DNA from: Halobacillus sp. A5
Lineage (GTDB): Bacteria; Bacillota; Bacilli; Bacillales; Halobacillaceae
DNA: 64,000 bases
Assembly: GCF_024189315.1 (NCBI RefSeq)
Contig: NZ_JAIZEO010000006.1
Location: forward strand, 124,001 to 188,000
Reading direction: 5' to 3'
Under the pieces are notes generated by a model that worked only from the letters and a program-made list of their open reading frames with translations, ran no database searches and was not told the origin of the DNA. The position numbers were made by a program, and so were the translations under genes. Below are positions 43,790 to 51,868 of this stretch, piece after piece (positions within the stretch are counted from its first letter, which is position 1; each line of letters begins with the position of its first letter).

Positions 43790-43850
43790 AAATTTTTCAC
43801 CTCCTTAGCTTAAGGAGTATATACTCTACAAGTCTCTCCAAAATCCTTCT

Positions 43851-43881
43851 CAAAAAAGAAAACTTTCGACAGATGTCGAAA
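43851..43881 (-). terminator. terminator downstream of array C
   Basis: On the minus strand TTTCGACA-N2-TGTCGAAA (43864-43881) is followed by GTTTTCTTTTTT. It would end the transcript of the DUF4362-like gene after passing through array C, so that array lies in a 3' untranslated region. Confidence 0.75.
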
Positions 43882-43882
43882 A

Positions 43883-43992
43883 TTTAAGGGCGTTCTACCG
43901 GTTATGGGTTATTATACGATTTTATGGGCCAGGTCAGCACATTTGTGGGTATTTTAGTGATGTTATGGGCGGAAACACTCTTTTTATGGGCA
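43883..43992 (+). repeat. TTTATGGGCG periodic array C
   Basis: Six units with GGG cores at 43888, 43906, 43926, 43947, 43967 and 43988, i.e. 18-21 bases apart: TTTAAGGGCG, GTTATGGGTT, TTTATGGGCC, ATTTGTGGGT, GTTATGGGCG and finally TTTATGGGCA. It lies between the stop of the DUF4362-like gene (44000) and a terminator hairpin. Confidence 0.8.
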
Positions 43993-43999
43993 TTTACAC

Positions 44000-44809
44000 T
44001 CATTCAAACACCTTACGATAAGCTCTGGTCTCCTCAATAATTGCAATCATCTCTTCTGCCAATTCATTCATATCTTCGACGTCTTCTCCTGAGTCACAGC
44101 TCGACCACTCAAACCTTTTCTCACTTGCGTTGATTACGACCTTCAATGAATATTCCCGGTCTTCGCGGCAGCTTCCTGAGAGATCTTTACGCTGCTGGTA
44201 ATTTCCCTTGATGAACAGCTTATATATTTTATTACTTTCTTCTTCGGTGAGTTTGAAATTCTCCTGTTTCAAACTGCTTGAGTCCGCCTGAATGGATAAT
44301 GATTGCTCTAATGTATCGACTACCACATGATTTCCTTTGTCGTAAGAGAATTTGAACTCAAACTGATCCTGTGCAGCAGCATCATATGGAAGGGTAAGAA
44401 CGTCAATCAAGTCTCCCTTCTTCCCACATTCCAATTGATATACTGTTTCTTCCACCCGGTCTTTACGTTCAAAATTTTCACATGTTTTTTCAATAGTTTC
44501 TCCTGAGACGAATGTGTCATCTGAGTTTTCGGACTGAAAGGTAATCTCACTCCCGTCGAATGTCAAATAAGTAAACACAGGATTTCCTTCAGAAGTGTAG
44601 CTTACAATGCGGACCTCATCCTCTTGTTGGTCGTTTATATTTTGAATAAAATCATCCAAATACTGTGTATTTTCAACCTTTTCCTGGGTATCTATCACAT
44701 CTTCTTCCTGCCGATCGAAACCTTCTGATTGATCATAGATGCCAGCGATTTGATTCGAACATCCAGCTGCTACAAACAACAATACCCCCAACAACCACTG
44801 GACCTTCAT
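44000..44809 (-). CDS. DUF4362-like lipoprotein
   Basis: 269 residues with a short lipoprotein signal (lipobox VAAGC, Cys17). The middle part resembles DUF4362 as I remember it (NDQQEDEVRIVSYTSEGNP then FTYLTFDGSEI). Three or four Cys residues (CENFER, LECGKK, GSCRED, SSCDSG) may form disulfides outside the cell. Function unknown. It begins about 34 bases after the DUF62 gene, perhaps in one transcript. Array C follows its stop. Confidence 0.7.
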   Translation of the reverse strand: MKVQWLLGVLLFVAAGCSNQIAGIYDQSEGFDRQEEDVIDTQEKVENTQYLDDFIQNINDQQEDEVRIVSYTSEGNPVFTYLTFDGSEITFQSENSDDTFVSGETIEKTCENFERKDRVEETVYQLECGKKGDLIDVLTLPYDAAAQDQFEFKFSYDKGNHVVVDTLEQSLSIQADSSSLKQENFKLTEEESNKIYKLFIKGNYQQRKDLSGSCREDREYSLKVVINASEKRFEWSSCDSGEDVEDMNELAEEMIAIIEETRAYRKVFE

Positions 44810-44843
44810 AAGGTTTCACCTCACCGCTTATTATGAATCAACC

Positions 44844-45689
44844 TCAGTCTTCTTTTTTTCGAAAAATGACTATCCAATTGGAGCCTGTACGGATGCCATA
44901 AGCTCTCGCGAACGAGCCCTGGTTAATCGCCACTGCCATGTTATCTAAAGAATTAATGTAAACAAGCGGTTCACCCTTGTGAGTATCGGCAAACGAGCGG
45001 CCAAACGTCATTACGTTACGGTAAATACTGCGGCCATCATGCTTGATTTCGACTTCAATCGCACCGCCATAGGGTACATCCAACGATTTAAAAAGCTCAC
45101 GGCTGATGTTTGTCCATAAATTCCCGAATCGGATATCAAGAATGTCAATCATTCCTTCTACCATATTATCCTCTGCCCAGGCCTCTTTTACTGGCAGCTG
45201 AACGAGACTGCTCACGGGAAGTTCCGGACCAACGCCTTCAAACGAAATGATCCCCGAAGCCAGCCTGGCTCCTGTATAAGCATAAATATCTCTCCCATGA
45301 AAGGTATAAGATTCTCCTGATTTCGGCAGCCGGTTCACCGACTCATCTATTTCCCTCACTGCTCTAATGCCTTCAGTCCGTGCGATATGGGTTAAACTGC
45401 CATTGTCTGGTGTAATAACGTACTGTCCTGACCCTGTTTGAACCGCAACGCTTCTCCTCGTAGAGCCGACTCCAGGATCCACTACGGACACAAAAACAGT
45501 CCCCTCTGTCCAATAAGTGACTGTCTGCCACAATCGGTAAGAGGCTTCCCAGATATTATAAGGAGGAATATCGTGAGTCAAATCAAATATCTTTAGATCA
45601 TGATCAACTGAATTTGCCACTCCATGCATGGCGCTGACTGCTCCGTCACTGATCCCAAAATCCGACTGTACTACTAATGCCCTTTTCAT
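44844..45689 (-). CDS. SAM hydroxide adenosyltransferase (DUF62; chlorinase/fluorinase family)
   Basis: 281 residues. Family motifs are QSDFGISDGAVSAMHG, LTHDIPPYNIWEASY, VVDPGVGSTRRSVAV, YVITPDNGSL and TFHGRDIYA. Most bacterial members hydrolyse S-adenosylmethionine to adenosine and methionine using water rather than halide; the Asp, Arg and His side chains used by that subgroup appear present, so hydroxide transfer is the likely activity. The cellular role is unclear. Confidence 0.9.
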   Translation of the reverse strand: MKRALVVQSDFGISDGAVSAMHGVANSVDHDLKIFDLTHDIPPYNIWEASYRLWQTVTYWTEGTVFVSVVDPGVGSTRRSVAVQTGSGQYVITPDNGSLTHIARTEGIRAVREIDESVNRLPKSGESYTFHGRDIYAYTGARLASGIISFEGVGPELPVSSLVQLPVKEAWAEDNMVEGMIDILDIRFGNLWTNISRELFKSLDVPYGGAIEVEIKHDGRSIYRNVMTFGRSFADTHKGEPLVYINSLDNMAVAINQGSFARAYGIRTGSNWIVIFRKKED

Positions 45690-45812
45690 GCTGTACCCTC
45701 CCAGTATATTAACCGACCTTTTCTCTGATTACAGCTATGATACAAAACCTTTGGCAAAAACTCAATGAGATTCGTTCGACCCTATTGGATAAAATGACAG
45801 CATTCCCTACAA

Positions 45813-45841
45813 TTGATTTATTATTTAACCAGGTTTAATAT
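45813..45841 (+). promoter_or_regulatory. promoter with overlapping palindrome upstream of marR
   Basis: -35 TTGATT (45813-45818), 17-base spacer, -10 TAATAT (45836-45841). A near-palindrome GTTTAATATTAAC covers the -10 and may be the MarR operator. Confidence 0.55.
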
Positions 45842-45876
45842 TAACTTAATGATATTTTCAAGGAGAGAAACAAATT

Positions 45877-46296
45877 ATGGCGGATCAAGAAAAAATGACA
45901 CTTATTACAGAGCTGGAAGGGGTAATGAGGCAATTCATTAAAGAGTTTAGAAAGGAATTAAATGATCTTTTAGGGGAAGGATTTACGAGTAGTGAATTCG
46001 CCTTTCTTCGCGCGATCCGCGAAAATAGTCATCAAAATGTTTCCTGTCTTGCCTCCGTACTCAATGTTTCGAACAGTCATGCGACATCCATTATGGACCG
46101 TCTTGAAGAGAAAGGATTAATGACACGTACCAGGTCAAAACAAGATCGCAGAGTGGTTGTTTTTCAGCTTACTTCTTATGGAGAGAGCATTTTTGAGGAA
46201 CTTCACGACAAAAGAGCCGCTTATATGCAGGAGAGGTTTGAAAAACTGACCAAAAGAGAGCTTGAAGATTTAATACGGATTTTTCATAATTTATAA
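45877..46296 (+). CDS. MarR-family transcriptional regulator
   Basis: 139 residues. The winged helix shows FAFLRAIRENSHQNVSCLAS, VLNVSNSHATSIMDRLEEKG and the wing RTRSKQDRRVVVFQLT. GGAGAGA lies upstream. It is 18 bases from an MFS multidrug exporter gene, so it most likely represses this two-gene operon and is released by a toxic ligand. Confidence 0.93.
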   Translation: MADQEKMTLITELEGVMRQFIKEFRKELNDLLGEGFTSSEFAFLRAIRENSHQNVSCLASVLNVSNSHATSIMDRLEEKGLMTRTRSKQDRRVVVFQLTSYGESIFEELHDKRAAYMQERFEKLTKRELEDLIRIFHNL

Positions 46297-46314
46297 AACA
46301 AAGGGTGAAATCAA

Positions 46315-47877
46315 ATGGAACACCTCGACCACAAACAAAAAGTCACCATAATGATTGCGATTATGGCCGCCATGCTGTTTGCCGCCCTTAATCAGACGAT
46401 AATTGGTACCGCTCTTCCTATAATTGTAGCTGATATAGGAGGGATGAATTATTTCAACTGGGTGTTTACGATCTATATGCTCTCATCCAGTATTACAGCT
46501 ATTCTTGTGGGTAAGTTATCTGATACATATGGACGTAAACCTTTTATCCTGACGGGAATTGGGATATTCATTATTGCTTCTCTGCTTTGCGGTATGTCAG
46601 TGAACATTTTTCAATTAATCATATTCCGTGCCGTTCAAGGTCTTGGGGGAGGCATGATCATTTCCACGTCCTTTACTGCTATTGGAGATTTGTTCCCCCC
46701 TCGTGAACGTGGACGCTGGCAGGGAATGATGGGGTCTGTATTTGGGTTAGCGAGTGTGTTTGGTCCAACACTTGGAGGCTATATAGTAGATACATTTCAA
46801 TGGAACTGGGTGTTCTGGGTCTTTCTCCCGTTCGGAATAGTCGCCTATACAATGATTTGGAGAATGTTCCCCAAAGCCCCTCCAAATGAAAAAACGTCAG
46901 TAGATTTTCTTGGAGCCATTGTTCTTACCGTAACTATTGTGCCTTTACTGCTCGCATTCTCCTGGGCTGGTCAAAATTTCGCATGGAATTCAGCCATTAT
47001 TATAAGCCTCTTCTCATGGTCGGTCATCACATTAATTTTATTTATTATCATCGAACGAAAAGCAGAGAATCCTGTTATTCCTCTCCATCTTTTTAAGAAC
47101 AGTGTATTCTCTATTTCCAATATGAGCGGTCTGTTGATGGGGATGGGAATGTTTGGGGCTATTATGTATATGCCTTTTTTCATTCAAGGAGTGCTTGGTA
47201 TTTCTGCTACAAAAACCGGCTTTATTATGATGTCGATGATGCTGAGCATGGTTTTCACCAGTACAGTTGGCGGTCAGCTTATTACAAAAACCGGCCGCTA
47301 TAAAATATTTGCTATCCTCGGATTGCTCATTATGGCCGGGGGGATGTACTCCATGTCCCTAATGACGATAGATACAAGTGCAGCCGGGGTTGTGCGCAAT
47401 CTAATTTTAGTAGGATTGGGGCTCGGGCTGACATTCCCAGTATTAACCTTGACAGTGCAGAATGCCGTTGATCACCGGTACCTTGGAGTCTCCACCTCAG
47501 CTTCCCAATTTTTCAGGCAGGCCGGGGGAACGATGGGTGTCTCTATCATGGGTTCAATTATGAATATGATTATGAGCAGGGAAATGTCTCAACTGAACGC
47601 TGATGCGCCCGCAGACCTTCGGGATCCCCAGGTATTAATGGATCCCAATCAAATCAGTGCGCTGAGAGAAAACGCCTCATCCCTCTCTTCTGCGCAATTT
47701 GACCAAGTCATCTCATCAATGAGGGAGATATTAAGCCATGCTTTAAATGGATCATTTTTATTTGGCACATTCATATTAATAGGAGCATGGATTTTAATAT
47801 TATTTTTAAAAGAGATCCCACTGCGTTTAACGAACCAGCCAGCTGAAGAAAAAAAAGAAGAGAAGTTAAGCTCCTGA
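46315..47877 (+). CDS. MFS multidrug exporter, DHA2 (14-helix) family
   Basis: 520 residues, about 14 membrane helices. Motifs: LNQTIIGTALPIIVADIGG (helix 1, DHA2 type), GKLSDTYGRKPFILTGI (motif A), RAVQGLGGGMIISTSFTAIG (motif B) and GSVFGLASVFGPTLGGYI (motif C of proton antiporters). It probably exports drugs or lipophilic compounds with proton antiport. Substrates are unknown. Confidence 0.93.
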   Translation: MEHLDHKQKVTIMIAIMAAMLFAALNQTIIGTALPIIVADIGGMNYFNWVFTIYMLSSSITAILVGKLSDTYGRKPFILTGIGIFIIASLLCGMSVNIFQLIIFRAVQGLGGGMIISTSFTAIGDLFPPRERGRWQGMMGSVFGLASVFGPTLGGYIVDTFQWNWVFWVFLPFGIVAYTMIWRMFPKAPPNEKTSVDFLGAIVLTVTIVPLLLAFSWAGQNFAWNSAIIISLFSWSVITLILFIIIERKAENPVIPLHLFKNSVFSISNMSGLLMGMGMFGAIMYMPFFIQGVLGISATKTGFIMMSMMLSMVFTSTVGGQLITKTGRYKIFAILGLLIMAGGMYSMSLMTIDTSAAGVVRNLILVGLGLGLTFPVLTLTVQNAVDHRYLGVSTSASQFFRQAGGTMGVSIMGSIMNMIMSREMSQLNADAPADLRDPQVLMDPNQISALRENASSLSSAQFDQVISSMREILSHALNGSFLFGTFILIGAWILILFLKEIPLRLTNQPAEEKKEEKLSS

Positions 47878-47887
47878 CCTCTAATGT

Positions 47888-47915
47888 AACAGGCCGCTCT
47901 GAAGCGGTCTGTTGA
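47888..47915 (+). terminator. hairpin after the MFS gene
   Basis: AACAGGCCGCT pairs with AGCGGTCTGTT (one G-U pair) over a four-base loop. There is no clear T-run, so it may protect the mRNA end rather than terminate. Confidence 0.5.
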
Positions 47916-47960
47916 GCTTGCGAGAAACACTGGGTTTCCAAGTACAGAAATAACGCAGCC

Positions 47961-48002
47961 CCTGCAGTTCTATTTAATCTGCGCAGCTGCGTTCCAATTA
48001 CT
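47961..48002 (-). terminator. possible terminator after the DUF1450 gene
   Basis: On the minus strand AACGCAGC and GCTGCGTT form a stem over a long, partly paired loop, followed by ATTTCTG. The T-run is weak. Confidence 0.4.
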
Positions 48003-48074
48003 CTTTTCTATTAGATAAGTCAACTTGCCTTCATTCAAAGATGCTTACATCAAGCTGTTCTTTCGCTCCTTCAA

Positions 48075-48314
48075 TTATTCAGCGTAAAAAGCCAGCTCTT
48101 CTTCAATTTTAAGCCGGATTTTATCAATCGCTTCCTCGGGAGTATCCGCAAACACTCTCGTTCCATTCACCATTGCGTAAGGCTTAATTGCACACAATCC
48201 GCAGAAGGAAAGACATTCATTCATGAGTACCGCAACATCCGGATATTCTTCTTCCAGGATCGTCTCGATATCTAATTCGTTAATTAAATTTCCGTCACAT
48301 ACCTCTACAACCAC
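48075..48314 (-). CDS. DUF1450-family protein
   Basis: 79 residues from GTG 48314. The DUF1450 core NECLSFCGLCAIKPYAMVNG, with its conserved Cys pattern, suggests metal or Fe-S binding, but the function is unknown. The start is odd: the expected ATG (48320-48322), ten bases after AAAGGAG, is out of frame because GGGG is one G short; with GGGGG it would give a MGVVVVEVCDGN start. The annotated GTG is the best start in the sequence as given. Confidence 0.8.
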   Translation of the reverse strand: MVVEVCDGNLINELDIETILEEEYPDVAVLMNECLSFCGLCAIKPYAMVNGTRVFADTPEEAIDKIRLKIEEELAFYAE

Positions 48315-48337
48315 TACCCCATGATGTCATAACTCCT

Positions 48338-49288
48338 TTATTTCTCGTTGTTGGGAAGACCTAGAATGCCCCGCGCTTCTTCTTCATCCTTCTCCATCTG
48401 TTGTACGAGCTCGTCCAGCCCGTCAAAATTCTCTTCTCCGCGCATAAAACGTAAGAATTGAACAGTTACAGTCCGTTCATATAAATCTCCTGAAAAATCA
48501 AGAAGGTAGGCCTCTACTTTATACGAATCTCCATTTACAGTCGGCCTATAGCCCGCACTGATTAAAGTGTAATAGTACTCATCTGAGGCACTGCCTTGGA
48601 CTTGAACGACACCAATGTAGACTCCCGGCTTAGGACGCACATACTCGTCAATCCGGCCAACATTCAGAGTGGGAAATCCAAGCTGCCTTCCCAGTGCTTC
48701 TCCTTTTTCCACGACCCCCGTCATTTCGAAGGGACGGTGAAGCATCGATTGAGCGGCTTCCATTCTCCCTGCTGCCGTGTGATGACGGATAGTTGTACTG
48801 CTCACTTTTTCATGCTGAAAAGAAACATGCGGCACAATAGCAACTTTTATTTCCTGCTCTAAACAAAGCTCCTTTAATCCATTCACGTCTGCATGTCTTC
48901 CTTTACCGAACCGAAAGCCTTCTCCTATCACAATACAGCTTACGTTCAGTTGTCCGATCTGCTCTTTCACAAACTGTTCCGGTGTAATCTGTGCATATTC
49001 TTTAGTAAAATTAATATGATAGTATCGATCCACACCCGCTTTTTCTAAAAGCTGCAGTTTGTCTTGATAGGAGGATAGAGATTTCTCATAGGCCGCTTCG
49101 CCCTTTAACACCCAGAGCGGATGATCCGAAAAACCAAAAACAGCGATCTCTTCATCTTTTTGGCGAAGGGCACGTGCCCGACTTAAGAGCTTCTGATGCC
49201 CTAAGTGTAAACCATCAAATTTCCCAATTAATAAAATCGTTCGTTTGTTATTTTTCGGTGGTACAGCTGACACGTCTATTGTTTCCAT
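48338..49288 (-). CDS. ribF: RibF/RibC-like FAD synthetase and riboflavin kinase
   Basis: 316 residues. The N-terminal nucleotidyltransferase has LLIGKFDGLHLGHQKLL, IVIGEGFRFGKGRHADV and the SSTTIR motif. The C-terminal riboflavin kinase domain has RQLGFPTLNV, RPKPGVYIGVV and VEAYLLDFSGDLY. It should turn riboflavin into FMN and FAD. It is not near truB or rpsO, where the main bacillar ribC lies, so it may be a second copy. The kinase motif KFDGLHLGH differs slightly from NFDGVHLGH. Confidence 0.88.
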   Translation of the reverse strand: METIDVSAVPPKNNKRTILLIGKFDGLHLGHQKLLSRARALRQKDEEIAVFGFSDHPLWVLKGEAAYEKSLSSYQDKLQLLEKAGVDRYYHINFTKEYAQITPEQFVKEQIGQLNVSCIVIGEGFRFGKGRHADVNGLKELCLEQEIKVAIVPHVSFQHEKVSSTTIRHHTAAGRMEAAQSMLHRPFEMTGVVEKGEALGRQLGFPTLNVGRIDEYVRPKPGVYIGVVQVQGSASDEYYYTLISAGYRPTVNGDSYKVEAYLLDFSGDLYERTVTVQFLRFMRGEENFDGLDELVQQMEKDEEEARGILGLPNNEK

Positions 49289-49388
49289 TTCTCTATCCTC
49301 CCCATTGTTGCTCCCACTACTCTATTGTCATAGTATAACCAACTACAGCAGTACACAACTATTCTGCATAAGGAAAGGAGACATACCG

Positions 49389-49928
49389 ATGATTGATAAA
49401 GCCCAAAAATTTGCCGAGGTGGCCCACAAAGGTCAAAAGCGTAAAAGTTCTGATGAAGATTATATTAATCATCCTATACGTGTAGCACGTATATTAAAGG
49501 ACGCCGGCGGTTCTGAAAGTTTAATATGTGCCTGTCTGCTTCACGATGTTGTAGAAGATACGGCTTATGAACTTGAAGATATTGAGAGGGAATTCGGCGG
49601 GGAAGTAAGAAATATCGTAGCCGCCCACACAGAGGATAAATCTAAACCATGGGATGAGCGCAAAGCACACACTATTGAAGTCGTTAAAACAGGAAGCCTT
49701 GACGTCAAGTCTCTTATTGTAGCCGATAAATTGGACAACCTTCTTTCAATAGAAGAAAGCTACCATCAAATTGGTAATGCCGTTTGGAATTACTTCAACT
49801 CAGGCTGTAAAAAGCAGAAATGGTATTACCAGTCTGTGGCTGCTCATATGCATTCAGGGATAATTGAAAAAGATACCCCTTCCTTTTTTACTTCCTATGC
49901 TCAGGCAGTGGAACGTTTTTTTAAATAA
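49389..49928 (+). CDS. HD-domain phosphohydrolase (MESH1/RelA hydrolase-like)
   Basis: 179 residues from ATG 49389-49391 (MIDKAQKFAEVAHKGQKRKS), with GGAAAGGAG upstream; the longer frame to 49245 overlaps the divergent ribF-like gene. HD motifs are NHPIRVARIL, CLLHDVVEDT and ADKLDNLLSIEE, as in the hydrolase part of RelA/SpoT and MESH1. It could degrade (p)ppGpp or another nucleotide. No synthetase domain is present. Confidence 0.88.
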   Translation: MIDKAQKFAEVAHKGQKRKSSDEDYINHPIRVARILKDAGGSESLICACLLHDVVEDTAYELEDIEREFGGEVRNIVAAHTEDKSKPWDERKAHTIEVVKTGSLDVKSLIVADKLDNLLSIEESYHQIGNAVWNYFNSGCKKQKWYYQSVAAHMHSGIIEKDTPSFFTSYAQAVERFFK

Positions 49929-50010
49929 AATCGTAACGATGCCTATATTCACTTGGAAGAATTATATTTTCGAATGGTCATAATCAATCGAATAGTATGA
50001 ATGAAAAGAA

Positions 50011-50095
50011 AAGAGACGGGGGGGTATGGTGTTCACTTCAGGCTTCGCTCTGCAGAGTCATTCCCGCACAGAGCGATAAAGTTCCTGCGTCTCTT
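50011..50095. other. possible structured RNA element: nested stems
   Basis: Outer stem AAGAGACG (50011-50018) with CGTCTCTT (50088-50095); inner stem TCGCTCTG (50045-50052) with CAGAGCGA (50069-50076). Both stems are perfect. It lies in the 215-base gap between two convergent genes and lacks a T-run on either strand. Confidence 0.4.
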
Positions 50096-50143
50096 ACTCT
50101 GACTTTCGATAACCGAAAAGCTGCCGCGCCGGCCTTTCTGCAT

Positions 50144-51637
50144 TTAAGAGGATTGTAAGAAATGCTTTTTTATAATATCTTCATCCGAGTGCGGGATTTC
50201 TTTTCCTTTTATAATTTGAGCATTATTGATACATCCGCTCGTTAACAAAATAATATCATTAGGCTGTCCAAGCCGAAGGGCTTTTCTTACTCCTTCTTCC
50301 CTCGTTAAAGCCGCATGAATATTGGGGGATTCAGGATTGGTGAATCCGCTCATCACTTGATCTACGATTAACTGAGGTTCATGAAACCCTGGGTGATCCA
50401 CGGTTACGATAATTTCATCGGCTTTTCCTTCTATAATAGAAGCCATCTTTGGCATTTTTTTAAAATCCCGGATTCCTATTCCTGCAATCATCACGATTAA
50501 GCGGTCATACGACAGCTTCTTTACTTCTTCTATCAGCCTTGTAAGCGCTACAGGGGTATGGGCATAATCCAAAATTACTTTTGTCTGATCAGGTGCTTTG
50601 ATAACCTGAAATCTTCCCTCTGGACTTTGTAGTCTTTCTAAAGCACTTAGAATTTCTGAAATTGGATAGCCTAATAATAGAGCAGTCCCTATTGAAGACA
50701 GTACATTGGAGATATTATACGTACCATAGACTGGGACATATACCCGATATTTTTCTCCTAAGTATGTGAGGGTGAAATGCGAGCCTTCTTCTGAAGTTAC
50801 TAATTCACCTGCCGTAAGATCAGCGTCACTATATTGTTGTAAACTATACCTAATGACCGGTCCATCAAATAAATCCGGGATATCCTTCCCCATCCCATCA
50901 TCATCCAAATTTATAACGGCACATGTTGCCTGTTTAAACAATTTCAGCTTACATGCTTTATAGTGCTCCAATGTATGGTGATATTCTAAATGTTCTTCAG
51001 AAAAATTCGTATGAATCGCTACGTCAAATTTAATACCTTCTACACGCTTCTGATCCAGTGCAATTGAAGAAACTTCCATGGAAGCTGCCGCGTCTCCGTG
51101 GGAACGTAATTTTGAAAAAATATGATGCAGGTCGACAGCTTCCGGCGTAGTAGGTGTACTTTTATTATAAGGGATTTTCTGACGGGAGTTATAGATGCCC
51201 GTAGTGCCGATTAAACCAGTCGGTGTTCCGAGCAGATTTAAAAGAGATTGTACATAAGACGAAACTGTAGTTTTTCCATTAGTTCCAGTTACCCCTATTA
51301 ATTTTATCTCTTCACTAACATGGTTATAATAGAATTTAGCAAGTAACGCCATAGCCTGTCGGACGTCTTTAACAACGACAAACGAACAGTCCGGATAACT
51401 TGTACTCAGCTTCTTCAGGTGACTATGACTATCGCCGATTACAGCCGCGGCCCCATTTTGGAGCGCTTCGTCTATATAGAGGTGGCCATCATTATTCTCT
51501 CCCCTGATGCTGAAGAATACGCCCCCTTCTGTTACTAACTTCGAATGGTATGCTAAACCTGTAACAGACTGTGCTTCCGGCCCGAATACATGCAGGACGC
51601 CAGCTTGATTAAGATATTGGAACGATATTGTTTTCAT
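50144..51637 (-). CDS. MurE-like amino-acid ligase, divergent paralog 1
   Basis: 497 residues with the three Mur ligase domains. The P-loop GTNGKTT (118-124) and the carbamylation-site Lys230 (HYKACKLKLF) are kept, so ATP-dependent ligation is possible. The DAP-contact motif DNPR reads DHPG (414-417), the GCGGDRD-x-GKRP region is IAGIGIRDFKKMPKM, and the C-terminal GKGHE is replaced by SGCINNAQ. It is thus not a standard meso-DAP-adding MurE. It is divergent from a second MurE-like gene and far from any mur cluster. Substrate unknown. Confidence 0.85.
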   Translation of the reverse strand: MKTISFQYLNQAGVLHVFGPEAQSVTGLAYHSKLVTEGGVFFSIRGENNDGHLYIDEALQNGAAAVIGDSHSHLKKLSTSYPDCSFVVVKDVRQAMALLAKFYYNHVSEEIKLIGVTGTNGKTTVSSYVQSLLNLLGTPTGLIGTTGIYNSRQKIPYNKSTPTTPEAVDLHHIFSKLRSHGDAAASMEVSSIALDQKRVEGIKFDVAIHTNFSEEHLEYHHTLEHYKACKLKLFKQATCAVINLDDDGMGKDIPDLFDGPVIRYSLQQYSDADLTAGELVTSEEGSHFTLTYLGEKYRVYVPVYGTYNISNVLSSIGTALLLGYPISEILSALERLQSPEGRFQVIKAPDQTKVILDYAHTPVALTRLIEEVKKLSYDRLIVMIAGIGIRDFKKMPKMASIIEGKADEIIVTVDHPGFHEPQLIVDQVMSGFTNPESPNIHAALTREEGVRKALRLGQPNDIILLTSGCINNAQIIKGKEIPHSDEDIIKKHFLQSS

Positions 51638-51868
51638 GGTTCTTCCCCACTCACGTTTTTAGTCTTCGATGTCATTTTCTTTGTCTTTTTATGTTTTGCT
51701 ATATATTATAGACAGTATACTTATTTTTAAGTGCTCCACTTTTTTCCGCTGGCTGCCATGAATCAATTGAATCATTTTCTATAAAAATCAGCGTGCAGCC
51801 AATGAAAGTTTGATAAAATTGTTATAAACTTACCTAACCTTCGATAAAAAAGGCGTGAACATATACCC

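Noticed and set aside
17666-44000. Arrays A-C as Rho-dependent terminators (C-rich on the minus strand)
   Set aside because: Array C is followed by an ordinary hairpin terminator, so the arrays need not end transcription; kept only as an open possibility.
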